Part shown: piece after piece, positions 1 to 6,324 of the stretch
How positions within the stretch are numbered: the first letter of the stretch is position 1
How the letters are laid out: every line of letters starts with the position of its first letter
Translations under genes and position numbers: made by a program
Notes under the pieces: model-generated
What the model was told of the DNA's origin: nothing
What the model saw: the letters and a program-made list of their open reading frames with translations, nothing else
Databases searched by the model: none
NCBI GenBank assembly: GCA_028277225.1
Contig: JANQHB010000022.1
Coordinates: 1-35,217 of the forward strand
Direction of reading: 5' to 3'
DNA: 35,217 nucleotides
Origin: Chlorobium sp.
GTDB lineage: Bacteria > Bacteroidota > Chlorobiia > Chlorobiales > Chlorobiaceae

Positions 1-154
1 CGACAAGGCGAAATACAAGTATCTTGTCGATCTGATCGACGAATTCAACATGATGAAGATCGATCGGTTCAGTCTCGATGACTTTACGGATGCGGATGCT
101 GAAGCGGTTGGGCTGCTTGCTTCGGCGGGGCAAGAAAAACCTGAACTGAACTGA
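1..154 (+). CDS. ExbD/TolR family biopolymer transport protein, C-terminal end (partial)
   Basis: Partial gene cut by the left edge; the frame read from base 2 stays open to a TGA at 152-154 and gives about 50 residues. The ending, with KYKYLVDLIDEFN followed by an acidic tail, looks like the C-terminal periplasmic part of ExbD. ExbD is the inner-membrane partner of ExbB that couples proton-motive force to TonB. The next gene, 32 bases on in the same direction, encodes a TonB protein, which strongly supports the call. The start, membrane segment and conserved Asp lie outside the window. Confidence 0.75.
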   Translation, partial: DKAKYKYLVDLIDEFNMMKIDRFSLDDFTDADAEAVGLLASAGQEKPELN

Positions 155-186
155 TGTTCAGGGCATCAAAAAAGGAGTAGAACAGC

Positions 187-993
187 GTGTCCTCACAGAT
201 TGATAAAATTCATGAATTTGCCGGGGAAAAAGCCGATCAGTGGTCATTTGGCGACGACTATCTCGATACCGATGTGATCCGCGGTATCAGCTACGGGAAC
301 CTTTTTCTCCGGAAGCAGAGCCACCTTTACCTTGTACACGGCGTCATTGTTGCGGTGTTGCTTCTTGGCGGTTTCTGGGTGGCGAGTGCCAACTGGGATA
401 TATTGACATCATGGACAGGCTTTTTTGAAAAAGAAGAGGAGAGCACGAAAACCTACAAGGTCATCACGAGTGTTACCCAGCTGCCTCCTCCTCCTCCGAT
501 AGAAAAACCTCCTCCGCCGAAACCGATACCGAAAGCTGCGCCTCTCAAGCCCAAGGCGCCGCCACCGAATGTCGGCAAGATCAAAAAGGTGAAAAAGGAG
601 GAAGCGCCCCCCGAGCAGACGTTCGCCACACAAAAAGAGATCAAAAAGGCGATACAGGAAGGTTCGGCAGATGGAGCAGGTGATATTTATGACGGACCTG
701 TATTTGTTCCCGTTGAAATCATGCCTTCGTTCAAGAGTCAGAAAAAGCCGAGATATCCCGAGACAGCCCGCCGGGCAAGTATCGAGGGGAAGGTGTTTGT
801 CAGTGTTCTTGTTTCCGAAAAAGGGCTTCCGATCAAAGCACAGGTCATGAAGCGGGTGCCTTCCGACCAGACGGTTTTTGATCGGTCGGCTATCGAAGCA
901 GTCATGAATTCCAAATACAATCCCGGCATTCAGAATGGAACCCCGATCAAGGTATGGCTCACCGTCCCGATACGATTTACTTTGAGGGATTGA
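187..993 (+). CDS. tonB: TonB family energy transducer
   Basis: A 268-residue protein transmitting energy from ExbB/ExbD to outer-membrane TonB-dependent receptors. There is a cytoplasmic N-terminus of about 45 residues, longer than in classical TonB, and one membrane segment at about 47-66. A Pro/Lys-rich periplasm-spanning region covers about 99-142, and a TonB C-terminal domain covers about 180-268, with the family's YPETARR-like start and a conserved ending of the type GTPIKVWLTVPIRF. The start is GTG at 187, preceded by a good ribosome site (AAGGAG near 172). It follows the ExbD end by 32 bases, so the two are probably co-transcribed. In green sulfur bacteria such systems may import iron chelates or corrinoids; the substrate here is not visible. 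Confidence 0.9.
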   Translation: MSSQIDKIHEFAGEKADQWSFGDDYLDTDVIRGISYGNLFLRKQSHLYLVHGVIVAVLLLGGFWVASANWDILTSWTGFFEKEEESTKTYKVITSVTQLPPPPPIEKPPPPKPIPKAAPLKPKAPPPNVGKIKKVKKEEAPPEQTFATQKEIKKAIQEGSADGAGDIYDGPVFVPVEIMPSFKSQKKPRYPETARRASIEGKVFVSVLVSEKGLPIKAQVMKRVPSDQTVFDRSAIEAVMNSKYNPGIQNGTPIKVWLTVPIRFTLRD

Positions 994-1030
994 TTAATTC
1001 GTTTGCCCTATCGAAAAACCGGCCTCCGGA

Positions 1031-1053
1031 AGGGCGAAAGATTTTTCGCCCCT
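1031..1053. repeat. REP-like hairpin between convergent genes
   Basis: An 8-bp perfect inverted repeat (1032-1039 with 1044-1051, GGGCGAAA and TTTCGCCC) with a 4-base loop, between convergent tonB and the DUF3098 operon. No clean T-tract follows, so it is a weak intrinsic terminator at best. The pattern GGGCGAAA...TTTCGCCCCTAC resembles REP-type palindromes I know from many bacterial genomes. Only one copy is visible in this window. Confidence 0.5.
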
Positions 1054-1092
1054 ACAGGTCAATTATATCTTTTTCTTTCCACTAATCACTAA

Positions 1093-1329
1093 TTACTTCT
1101 TCCTCCTGTACAGCAGTGCAAACAGGATCAGGGCGTAGGCACAGACAAGCAGAACGGGGCTGACGTAAAGGGATAAGACTCCGTCAGCCCTGTTTTCGAC
1201 ATACATCATTGTATAACCGAGGGCGATGATCGCTCCTCCGATGCCGATGAGCAGGTAGTTGATTCTCGTCAGCGGCATCGGAGTCTTTTTAGCTGTGTCA
1301 GCTTTCTTTTTCTTCGCTGAAGATTTCAT
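1093..1329 (-). CDS. DUF3098 family small membrane protein
   Basis: A 78-residue protein if started at the ATG at 1329. An upstream ATG at 1362 adds 11 residues but overlaps the aminotransferase gene more, and one at 1278 would avoid overlap; no start has a convincing ribosome site. It has a Lys-rich head, a PLTRINYLLIG motif, two hydrophobic helices separated by a short polar loop, and an RRKK tail. This matches DUF3098 as I remember it. Function unknown. It overlaps the end of the argD-like gene, suggesting translational coupling at the end of a four-gene minus-strand operon. Confidence 0.7.
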   Translation of the reverse strand: MKSSAKKKKADTAKKTPMPLTRINYLLIGIGGAIIALGYTMMYVENRADGVLSLYVSPVLLVCAYALILFALLYRRKK

Positions 1330-2497
1330 CGAGACAGTCGAGACAGATTTGCGCTTCGTCATTGGTTATGGTCAGGGGAGGCAGAAGTCTGACAACGTTT
1401 CCGCTGGTAGCGTTGACGAGAACCTTTTTTTTCAGTGCTTCCTGAACGTAATATGATGCATCTCGTTTGACGGTTGTGCCGATCATCAGTCCGTATTGAC
1501 GGATTTCCTGAATCTGAGGATACCTCGCAGCCATGTTTTCAAGACCTTTACGGATATGTTCTCCTGTTTCGACGGTACGTTCCATGAGATTATCATCATA
1601 GATGGTTTCAATCAGGGCAAGACCGGCAGCGCAGGCTACCGGATTTCCACCGAATGTTGTCCCGTGACTGCCGGCCGAGAACACTTCTTCGACTTTGCTG
1701 CTGCCAATGACTGCGGAGAGCGGAAGTCCTCCCCCAAGGGGTTTGGCAAGGCAGACCAGATCGGGCTGGATGTCGAACTGCATGTAGCTGAAAAACGTTC
1801 CTGTCCTTCCGCATCCTGCCTGGATCTCGTCCGCAACGACAAGAAAGCCGTGCTGATCACGAAGCTCATTCAGGGCGTTCACAAATTCGTCGGAAATCCT
1901 GTGGACGCCTCCTTCACCCTGGACAAACTCGACAATAACTGCGGCAGTGTTCCCGTTCACCTTTTTTGCAAGGTCATCCGGATCATTGAAGGCGACATTT
2001 GTCGTGCCGGGCAGAAGCGGTTCGTATCCATCGAGATATTTCGGTTTGTCGGTCAGTGACATCGCCCCGTATGTCCTGCCATGAAAGCAGTTCGAGAGGG
2101 AGACGATTTCCCTTTTTTCCTGTTTGCCGGAACGGGACGCCCATTTCCTCGACAGTTTCAGGGCGGCTTCAACAGCTTCCGTGCCGCTGTTTGCAAGGAA
2201 TACCTTGGACAGACCGGAAATATCGAGCAGTTTTTCAGCAAGCCTGAACTGTGGTTCGAGCATGAAAAGATTCGATGCATGAATGATCTTTTCTGACTGA
2301 CGCACAATGGCTTCGATGATTCTCCTGTCTCCATATCCCAGAGCACTCACACCGATTCCGGAGATCATGTCAAGATAGCGCGATCCGTCGGAAGTGAAGA
2401 GGTAGTGTCCCTCACCATGCGTCACTGCAAGTGGAAGGCGGTTGTAATTATGAAAAAACAATTGCTGTTCGGTTTCTCTGGTTATCTGAAGACTCAT
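1298..2497 (-). CDS. argD: acetylornithine aminotransferase-like class III aminotransferase
   Basis: A 399-residue PLP enzyme of fold type I, class III, normal length for ArgD. It should interconvert N-acetylglutamate semialdehyde and N-acetylornithine with glutamate as amino donor in arginine synthesis. Visible are the NSGTEAVE phosphate-binding segment at about 103-110, Asp223 in VADEIQAG (PLP ring nitrogen) and Lys252 in CLAKPLGGG, the likely Schiff-base lysine, followed by HGTTFGGNPVACAAGLA. Related transaminases (ornithine, 4-aminobutyrate, lysine) share these motifs, so the exact substrate is inferred. It lies 46 bases after the small membrane protein gene in the same operon. Confidence 0.8.
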   Translation of the reverse strand: MSLQITRETEQQLFFHNYNRLPLAVTHGEGHYLFTSDGSRYLDMISGIGVSALGYGDRRIIEAIVRQSEKIIHASNLFMLEPQFRLAEKLLDISGLSKVFLANSGTEAVEAALKLSRKWASRSGKQEKREIVSLSNCFHGRTYGAMSLTDKPKYLDGYEPLLPGTTNVAFNDPDDLAKKVNGNTAAVIVEFVQGEGGVHRISDEFVNALNELRDQHGFLVVADEIQAGCGRTGTFFSYMQFDIQPDLVCLAKPLGGGLPLSAVIGSSKVEEVFSAGSHGTTFGGNPVACAAGLALIETIYDDNLMERTVETGEHIRKGLENMAARYPQIQEIRQYGLMIGTTVKRDASYYVQEALKKKVLVNATSGNVVRLLPPLTITNDEAQICLDCLDEIFSEEKES

Positions 2498-2543
2498 GAG
2501 TGGATGTACGTATTTAACTGTTCTGCAGACTTTGTCATGCCTT

Positions 2544-2777
2544 TTATTCTTTTGACCGGAGTTTCGATATGCCCTGCCAGAGCTTCCAAAATCCGTATGA
2601 GCCTGTCAGTGCCGCTATCATGTAAGCATCTCCTTGTCGACTTTTGTCAGGCATGTCAAAGAAAAAAGCTATGTAGAGTGCGAGCCCGAGAAAAATCACC
2701 GATGAAAAAAGCGGTACCATGTCCATGGCCGATATCTGACGAGGCTCGTCTGAAATATGCTCTTTCCTGTCGGACAT
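2544..2777 (-). CDS. small two-helix membrane protein, unknown function
   Basis: A 77-residue protein starting 5 bases after the NDH-2 stop, so almost certainly co-transcribed and perhaps translationally coupled. An acidic head is followed by two hydrophobic segments (about 19-40 and 51-67) and a short basic tail. I do not recognise the family. Because it directly follows a type II NADH dehydrogenase it could be a membrane partner or anchor for it, but the sequence does not prove this. Confidence 0.65.
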   Translation of the reverse strand: MSDRKEHISDEPRQISAMDMVPLFSSVIFLGLALYIAFFFDMPDKSRQGDAYMIAALTGSYGFWKLWQGISKLRSKE

Positions 2778-2782
2778 GACGG

Positions 2783-4072
2783 TCAGGTATCGTTTGTTGT
2801 TTCAGGTTCGCATTCGTTTCTCGGGTAGAAACGCCATTCTTTGTTGACAATGAGTCTGGCCCCTCTGCCGAAGGTAAAGTATGACCATCCCCATTGAAGC
2901 AGGACGAAAACCCTGTGCTTGAAGGTCGTCAGGTAATATATGTGTACAAGCAGCCAGGTAAGCCAGGCGAAACTGCCGTAAAACCTGAGGTTCCCGATCT
3001 CGACAATGGCCTTGTTTCTCCCGATTGTAGCCATTTGCCCCTTGTCTTTGTAGCGGAAGGGCTTTTTCGGTTTTCCCTTCAGCTCAAGGAGAATGTTTCT
3101 GGCGATAGCATTTCCCTGTTGTGATGCAACCGGCGCCATGCCCGGAAGCGGGTGCTCGGTATGGTGTGAGAAATGTGCCTGGTCGCCGCCGACAAATATA
3201 TCCGGATAGCCCGGAATGCTCAGGTCTTCCTCGACCATGATCCTTCCAAGGCGGTCGGTTTCGACGCCCATACTATCACCGATACCGATTGCGCGAACTC
3301 CCGCCGCCCAAAGTACGGTTGCCGATTCTATTCGTTCCTTGCCGATCTGTACCCCGTCTTCATCGACATCTGTTACCATGCTGCTTGGCCAGACCTGAAC
3401 CCCGAGTTTTTCAAGTTCTCTTGTCGCCTTGCTTGCCAGTTCGGGGCAGAACGAGCCGAGGATCCTCGGGGCAGCCTCGACAATAAATATTCTCGTGAGC
3501 TTGGGATCGATTTGTTTGTAATATTTGGAGAGCGTATAACGGCTCATTTCTCCTATCGATCCTGCGAGTTCGACACCCGTCGGTCCTCCTCCGACGATGA
3601 CAAACGTCAGCAGTTTTTTGCGTTCGACCGGATCAGTCGTTCTTTCAGCCGCTTCATATGCTTCCATGACGCGTCGGCGTATTTCAGTCGCCTGTGCAAT
3701 GATTTTCAGTCCCGGTGCATGCTCTTCCCATTCTTCATTCCCGAAATAGTGGTGTACGACGCCGCAGGCGAGAATCAGATAGTCGTAGGAAATCTCTCCG
3801 AAATCAGTCATAATGACCTTTCGTTCTTTATCGACGTTCTCGACAGTTCCCTTGAAGACGGTGATGTTCCGGTATCTTGCAAGCATGTTTCTCAGTGGTT
3901 CCGAAATATCTCCAGCACCCAGCGCCGACATCGCCACCTGGTAGAGCAAAGGCTGGAAAAGGTGATAATTTTTCTTGTCGATAAGGGTGATCCTGACGTC
4001 ACGCCTGTTACCGAGTTGTTTTGCTGCATTGATGCCGGTAAAACCGCCACCAACAATTACGACATGCTTCAT
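2783..4072 (-). CDS. ndh: type II NADH dehydrogenase (NDH-2), FAD-containing
   Basis: A 429-residue flavoprotein moving electrons from NADH to quinone without proton pumping, at the cytoplasmic membrane face. The FAD-binding motif GGGFTG lies at residues 8-13 and the NAD-binding GGGPTGVELAG at about 161-171, with VGGDQAH near the FAD ribityl site. The last 60 or so residues are hydrophobic and basic (AWLTWLLVHIYYL), the usual NDH-2 membrane anchor. An ATG 39 bases upstream (4111) is possible, but the ATG at 4072 has AGGA at a good distance and starts right before the first beta strand. First gene of a four-gene operon. Sulfide:quinone reductases are relatives, but the family's cysteines are not evident here. 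Confidence 0.85.
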   Translation of the reverse strand: MKHVVIVGGGFTGINAAKQLGNRRDVRITLIDKKNYHLFQPLLYQVAMSALGAGDISEPLRNMLARYRNITVFKGTVENVDKERKVIMTDFGEISYDYLILACGVVHHYFGNEEWEEHAPGLKIIAQATEIRRRVMEAYEAAERTTDPVERKKLLTFVIVGGGPTGVELAGSIGEMSRYTLSKYYKQIDPKLTRIFIVEAAPRILGSFCPELASKATRELEKLGVQVWPSSMVTDVDEDGVQIGKERIESATVLWAAGVRAIGIGDSMGVETDRLGRIMVEEDLSIPGYPDIFVGGDQAHFSHHTEHPLPGMAPVASQQGNAIARNILLELKGKPKKPFRYKDKGQMATIGRNKAIVEIGNLRFYGSFAWLTWLLVHIYYLTTFKHRVFVLLQWGWSYFTFGRGARLIVNKEWRFYPRNECEPETTNDT

Positions 4073-4196
4073 CGATACTATCCTGGTATGCGTCTGTATA
4101 AGTCTTTCCAATATGCAGCAATAGCCGCTGCATTCGGCTGTGAGGTATTATGGCTTTGATTCTTGTGACAGAGCGGCCTTCCTGTTTTCGCTCCTT

Positions 4197-4230
4197 ATTA
4201 TAGAGTAATTTTCATAAATATAAAATTTTG
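4197..4230 (-). promoter_or_regulatory. candidate promoter for the ndh operon
   Basis: On the minus strand a perfect TATAAT lies at 4202-4197, about 125 bases before the ndh start, with an AT-rich but poor -35 region around 4225-4220. No other good -10 was seen in the leader. Supported by the -10 match only. Confidence 0.35.
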
Positions 4231-4265
4231 TCTCCCGGGCCGGTATTTTCTTTTTCGGCAAAGAA

Positions 4266-4379
4266 CTACAGGGCCGCCTGGACGGCTTCAGCCGCTTGCA
4301 TGCCGTGTTCTGCTGTTGCGTCGTTGCGCATGATGCGCTTTTTACAAAAACCTAAATTGATCGACAATCCCGAAGGGTT
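4266..4379 (-). other. short open frame in the ndh/rrf2 spacer, possible gene remnant or repeat
   Basis: Within the 519-base spacer (4073-4591) a 37-residue frame lies between two stops on the minus strand. The part after an internal ATG at 4331 is 21 residues, ending MQAAEAVQAAL. Its base composition looks coding-like, unlike the AT-rich flanks. It has no ribosome site, and the longer plus-strand frame over the same bases is no better. It may be the tail of a decayed gene or part of a dispersed repeat; I do not recognise it. Confidence 0.3.
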
Positions 4380-4486
4380 TCAATACATGCGGTTCTTTAT
4401 CTGTTTTTTTCTGCTCCAGACAGGTGACGAATAATCACACCTGCTGAACAGTATAAAAGACTGTTTTTTATAATCTTACTTTTATT

Positions 4487-4512
4487 GAGCATCCCGACAA
4501 GTCGGGACGCTC
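4487..4512. promoter_or_regulatory. strong hairpin upstream of the Rrf2 gene
   Basis: The arms GAGCATCCCGAC and GTCGGGACGCTC form a 12-pair stem with one A-C mismatch and a 2-base loop. It is followed by CAGTTTCGG rather than a T-tract, so it is not a clean terminator. It sits about 80 bases before the regulator and could end transcription entering the cluster, or be a repeat palindrome. Confidence 0.5.
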
Positions 4513-4528
4513 AGTTTCGGAAAAATAT

Positions 4529-4582
4529 TCTTGACTATTCCGATCGGTTTTTATTTATTAAAGCTATAAAAAACAGTCAAGA
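4529..4582 (+). promoter_or_regulatory. promoter and inverted-repeat candidate operator of the Rrf2 gene
   Basis: A -35-like TTGACT at 4531-4536 and a -10-like TTTATT at 4554-4559 are spaced 17 bases apart. The -35 is embedded in TCTTGACT (4529-4536), which recurs inverted and perfect as AGTCAAGA at 4575-4582, only 9 bases before the regulator ATG. Two 8-base half sites flanking the -10 are a plausible autoregulatory operator for the Rrf2 protein encoded next. Inference from sequence only. Confidence 0.45.
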
Positions 4583-4591
4583 TAGTTTATT

Positions 4592-5002
4592 ATGTTTTCA
4601 TTGAGTGCCAAGGCGCATTACGGGTTGGCGGCCATGCTTGATCTGGCGGACAACTTCGGTAAAGACCGGCTGCAAATCAAACAGATTGTCGAGCAGAGGG
4701 GCATCCCGAAAAACTATCTGGAACAGATTTTCAACCGGCTGGTAAAAGCCGGTCTGGTCAAAAGCGTCAGGGGCAACAGGGGAGGGTACGAGCTTGCCGG
4801 CAGTCCGCGGAATCTTGCGGTTTTCTCGATTCTCGAAGCTCTCGAAGGGCCGCTCGATATCATGAGGGAGCATGATGCCAAGGCGGTAAGGGAGACGTTC
4901 GGCAACCTTGAAAACGTTATCAGGGAACACTTTTCCATGTCCCTGGATGAGCTTCTTGAAAAGGAGAGAAGGTATGGGGAGAGACGGATCTATTACATAT
5001 AA
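4592..5002 (+). CDS. Rrf2 family transcriptional regulator, CymR-like
   Basis: A 136-residue winged-helix repressor of the Rrf2 family. It has the typical start FSLSAKAHYGLAAMLDLA, recognition helix PKNYLEQIFNRLVKAGLV at about 39-56, wing VRGNRGGYELA at about 59-69, and a dimerisation helix with a C-terminal tail. The protein contains no cysteine at all, so it cannot bind an Fe-S cluster through cysteines as IscR or NsrR do. This is the condition of CymR, which senses cysteine status through a complex with CysK. A cysteine synthase gene follows about 180 bases downstream, which makes a CymR-like role the best guess. It probably controls the sulfur-assimilation genes to 9593 and its own promoter. 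Confidence 0.85.
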   Translation: MFSLSAKAHYGLAAMLDLADNFGKDRLQIKQIVEQRGIPKNYLEQIFNRLVKAGLVKSVRGNRGGYELAGSPRNLAVFSILEALEGPLDIMREHDAKAVRETFGNLENVIREHFSMSLDELLEKERRYGERRIYYI

Positions 5003-5158
5003 GGACACCTCTATTAATTTGCTGCGCACCATGATTACTTCGTTGATCGGTGCTCAAAATCCTTATGTACTCCGTGTATACTCCGGTTTCTGCGCTCCGT
5101 TCGCCTTGTACTCAAGGCGCTCGCGACAATTTATAGCGGTGCCCTTTAGAGGTGCCTG
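5003..5158. repeat. MITE-like element between the regulator and cysK
   Basis: The whole spacer between the Rrf2 stop and cysK is bounded by near-perfect inverted ends: CACCTCTA at 5006-5013 and TAGAGGTG at 5147-5154, with partial matching beyond. Inside is a 7-bp palindrome with a 4-base loop (CGCCTTG 5102-5108 and CAAGGCG 5113-5119) and no real ORF. Short size, terminal inverted repeats and absence of coding fit a non-autonomous dispersed element. The core looks familiar as a repeat in green sulfur bacterial genomes, but that is memory, not a search. Confidence 0.5.
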
Positions 5159-5185
5159 TGGTTTTTAATGTAATGATTCACGGGA

Positions 5186-6103
5186 TTGCGATACGCTGAA
5201 GACATAACCGGGCTTGTGGGAAAAACCCCCCTTGTAGCGCTGAAAAGGCTTTTCGGCAACGGGAACCGGGTGCTGGCAAAACTCGAGCAGTACAATCCCT
5301 GCGGATCGGTCAAGGACAGGGCGGCACTTGCCATGATCGACAGTGCCGTCGAGAGGGGTGAACTCGAACCTCACGGCACGATAATCGAAGCTACCAGCGG
5401 AAACACGGGAATTGCTCTTGCGTTCATCGCTGCTGTCAGGAGATACAGGCTCATTGTGGTCATGCCTGATTCAATGAGCGTTGAAAGAAGAAAACTTCTT
5501 GCATTTTTCGGAGCGGTAGTCGAGCTGACGCCCGCCCATCTTGGAATGGAAGGTGCCATTGCGAAAGCGGAAGAGTTGCATGTTTCCCTGCAGGGTTCTT
5601 TTCTTGTCCGTCAGTTTGACAATCCTTCGAATGCGCAGGTTCATGAAAACACAACGGCCAATGAAATATTGCAGGATACCGACGGGAGCGTTAACGCTAT
5701 TGTTGCAGGAGTGGGAACAGGAGGAACAATAACCGGAATAGCAAGGAAGGTGAAAAAAGAGCTTTCATCGGTAAAGATTGTTGCCGTCGAGCCAGCTAAC
5801 TGTGCCGCTTTGAGCGGTGAGCCCCCCGGGCCGCATGCGATACAGGGTATCGGAGCCGGGTTCATTCCCTCCATCATGGACAGAGAACTGATTGACGAAG
5901 TGGTGACGGTGACCGATGAGGATGCAATGCAGTGGATGCAGAGGATTGTTCTTCAAGAGGGGATACTGGCTGGAATTTCATCGGGAGCTGCAGCCTGCGG
6001 AACCGCAGCATACATAAAAAACAGGGGAATAAAGGATTCGACGATCGTGACGTTGTTTCCCGATACCGGGGAGAGATATCTGAGTATAACCACTAAAATA
6101 TGA
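5186..6103 (+). CDS. cysK: cysteine synthase (O-acetylserine sulfhydrylase), CysK type
   Basis: A 305-residue fold-type II PLP enzyme making cysteine from O-acetylserine and a sulfur donor. Lys43 in NPCGSVKDRA is the Schiff-base lysine, SGNTG at 71-75 binds the substrate carboxylate, and GTGGT at 177-181 binds PLP phosphate. The GIGAGFIP segment and the ending FPDTGERYL are CysK-like. The start must be TTG at 5186, because an in-frame TGA lies 9 bases upstream and the protein begins at the expected point; the ribosome site is weak, suggesting low translation. It overlaps the carrier gene by 4 bases (ATGA). In this context it may use a protein thiocarboxylate, as mycobacterial CysM does, rather than free sulfide. 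Confidence 0.9.
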   Translation: MRYAEDITGLVGKTPLVALKRLFGNGNRVLAKLEQYNPCGSVKDRAALAMIDSAVERGELEPHGTIIEATSGNTGIALAFIAAVRRYRLIVVMPDSMSVERRKLLAFFGAVVELTPAHLGMEGAIAKAEELHVSLQGSFLVRQFDNPSNAQVHENTTANEILQDTDGSVNAIVAGVGTGGTITGIARKVKKELSSVKIVAVEPANCAALSGEPPGPHAIQGIGAGFIPSIMDRELIDEVVTVTDEDAMQWMQRIVLQEGILAGISSGAAACGTAAYIKNRGIKDSTIVTLFPDTGERYLSITTKI

Positions 6104-6324
6104 TTATGAAACTGACGATCAACGGCGAAAAAAAAGAGGTTGCGCGGGAATCCATGACGGTGAAAGAATTACTTGCACACCAGGGTGTTGAAATGCCGGA
6201 CATGGTTTCCGTTCAGATCAACGGGGATTTTCTTGAGCGGGATGCTTTCGATTCAAAAACTGTCAGGGAAGGCGACGAAATTGATTTTCTCTATTTCATG
6301 GGAGGAGGAGGCTCTGCGTGGTGA
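6100..6324 (+). CDS. ThiS/MoaD-like sulfur carrier protein with C-terminal Ser-Ala-Trp extension (HcyS/CysO type)
   Basis: A 74-residue ubiquitin-fold sulfur carrier. It begins KLTINGEKKEV, has the VQINGDFLER strand and the acidic GDEIDFLYFMGGGG end typical of ThiS. Instead of stopping at Gly-Gly it continues with Ser72-Ala73-Trp74 after Gly68-71. A capped tail must be trimmed before the E1 can adenylate the terminal Gly. The JAMM protease encoded three genes on is the obvious trimming enzyme, as in the HcyS/HcyD pair of Wolinella, whose carrier also carries a short Ala-Trp tail as I recall. The start is ATG 6100 overlapping the cysK stop; ATG 6106 is an alternative. The Gly codons double as ribosome site for the next gene. 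Confidence 0.85.
   Translation: MIMKLTINGEKKEVARESMTVKELLAHQGVEMPDMVSVQINGDFLERDAFDSKTVREGDEIDFLYFMGGGGSAW
6301..6311 (+). promoter_or_regulatory. Shine-Dalgarno for metY made of the carrier's Gly-tail codons
   Basis: GGAGGAGGAGG at 6301-6311 is both the run of codons for the carrier's essential Gly tail and an ideal anti-SD match placed 6-9 bases before GTG 6318 and GTG 6321. The next gene's translation is therefore tied physically to the codons of the functional C-terminus. Confidence 0.7.

Noticed and set aside
3173..4159. 328-residue plus-strand frame opposite ndh
   Set aside because: Antisense shadow of the NDH-2 gene, with low-complexity unrecognisable protein.
4487..4512. Riboswitch upstream of the Rrf2 regulator, such as SAM or cysteine sensing
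   Set aside because: Only one simple hairpin is present; no multi-helix conserved core could be traced.
4112..4591. A real plus-strand gene in the ndh/rrf2 spacer
   Set aside because: The only plus-strand frame (4228-4434) has no ribosome site and no family pattern.
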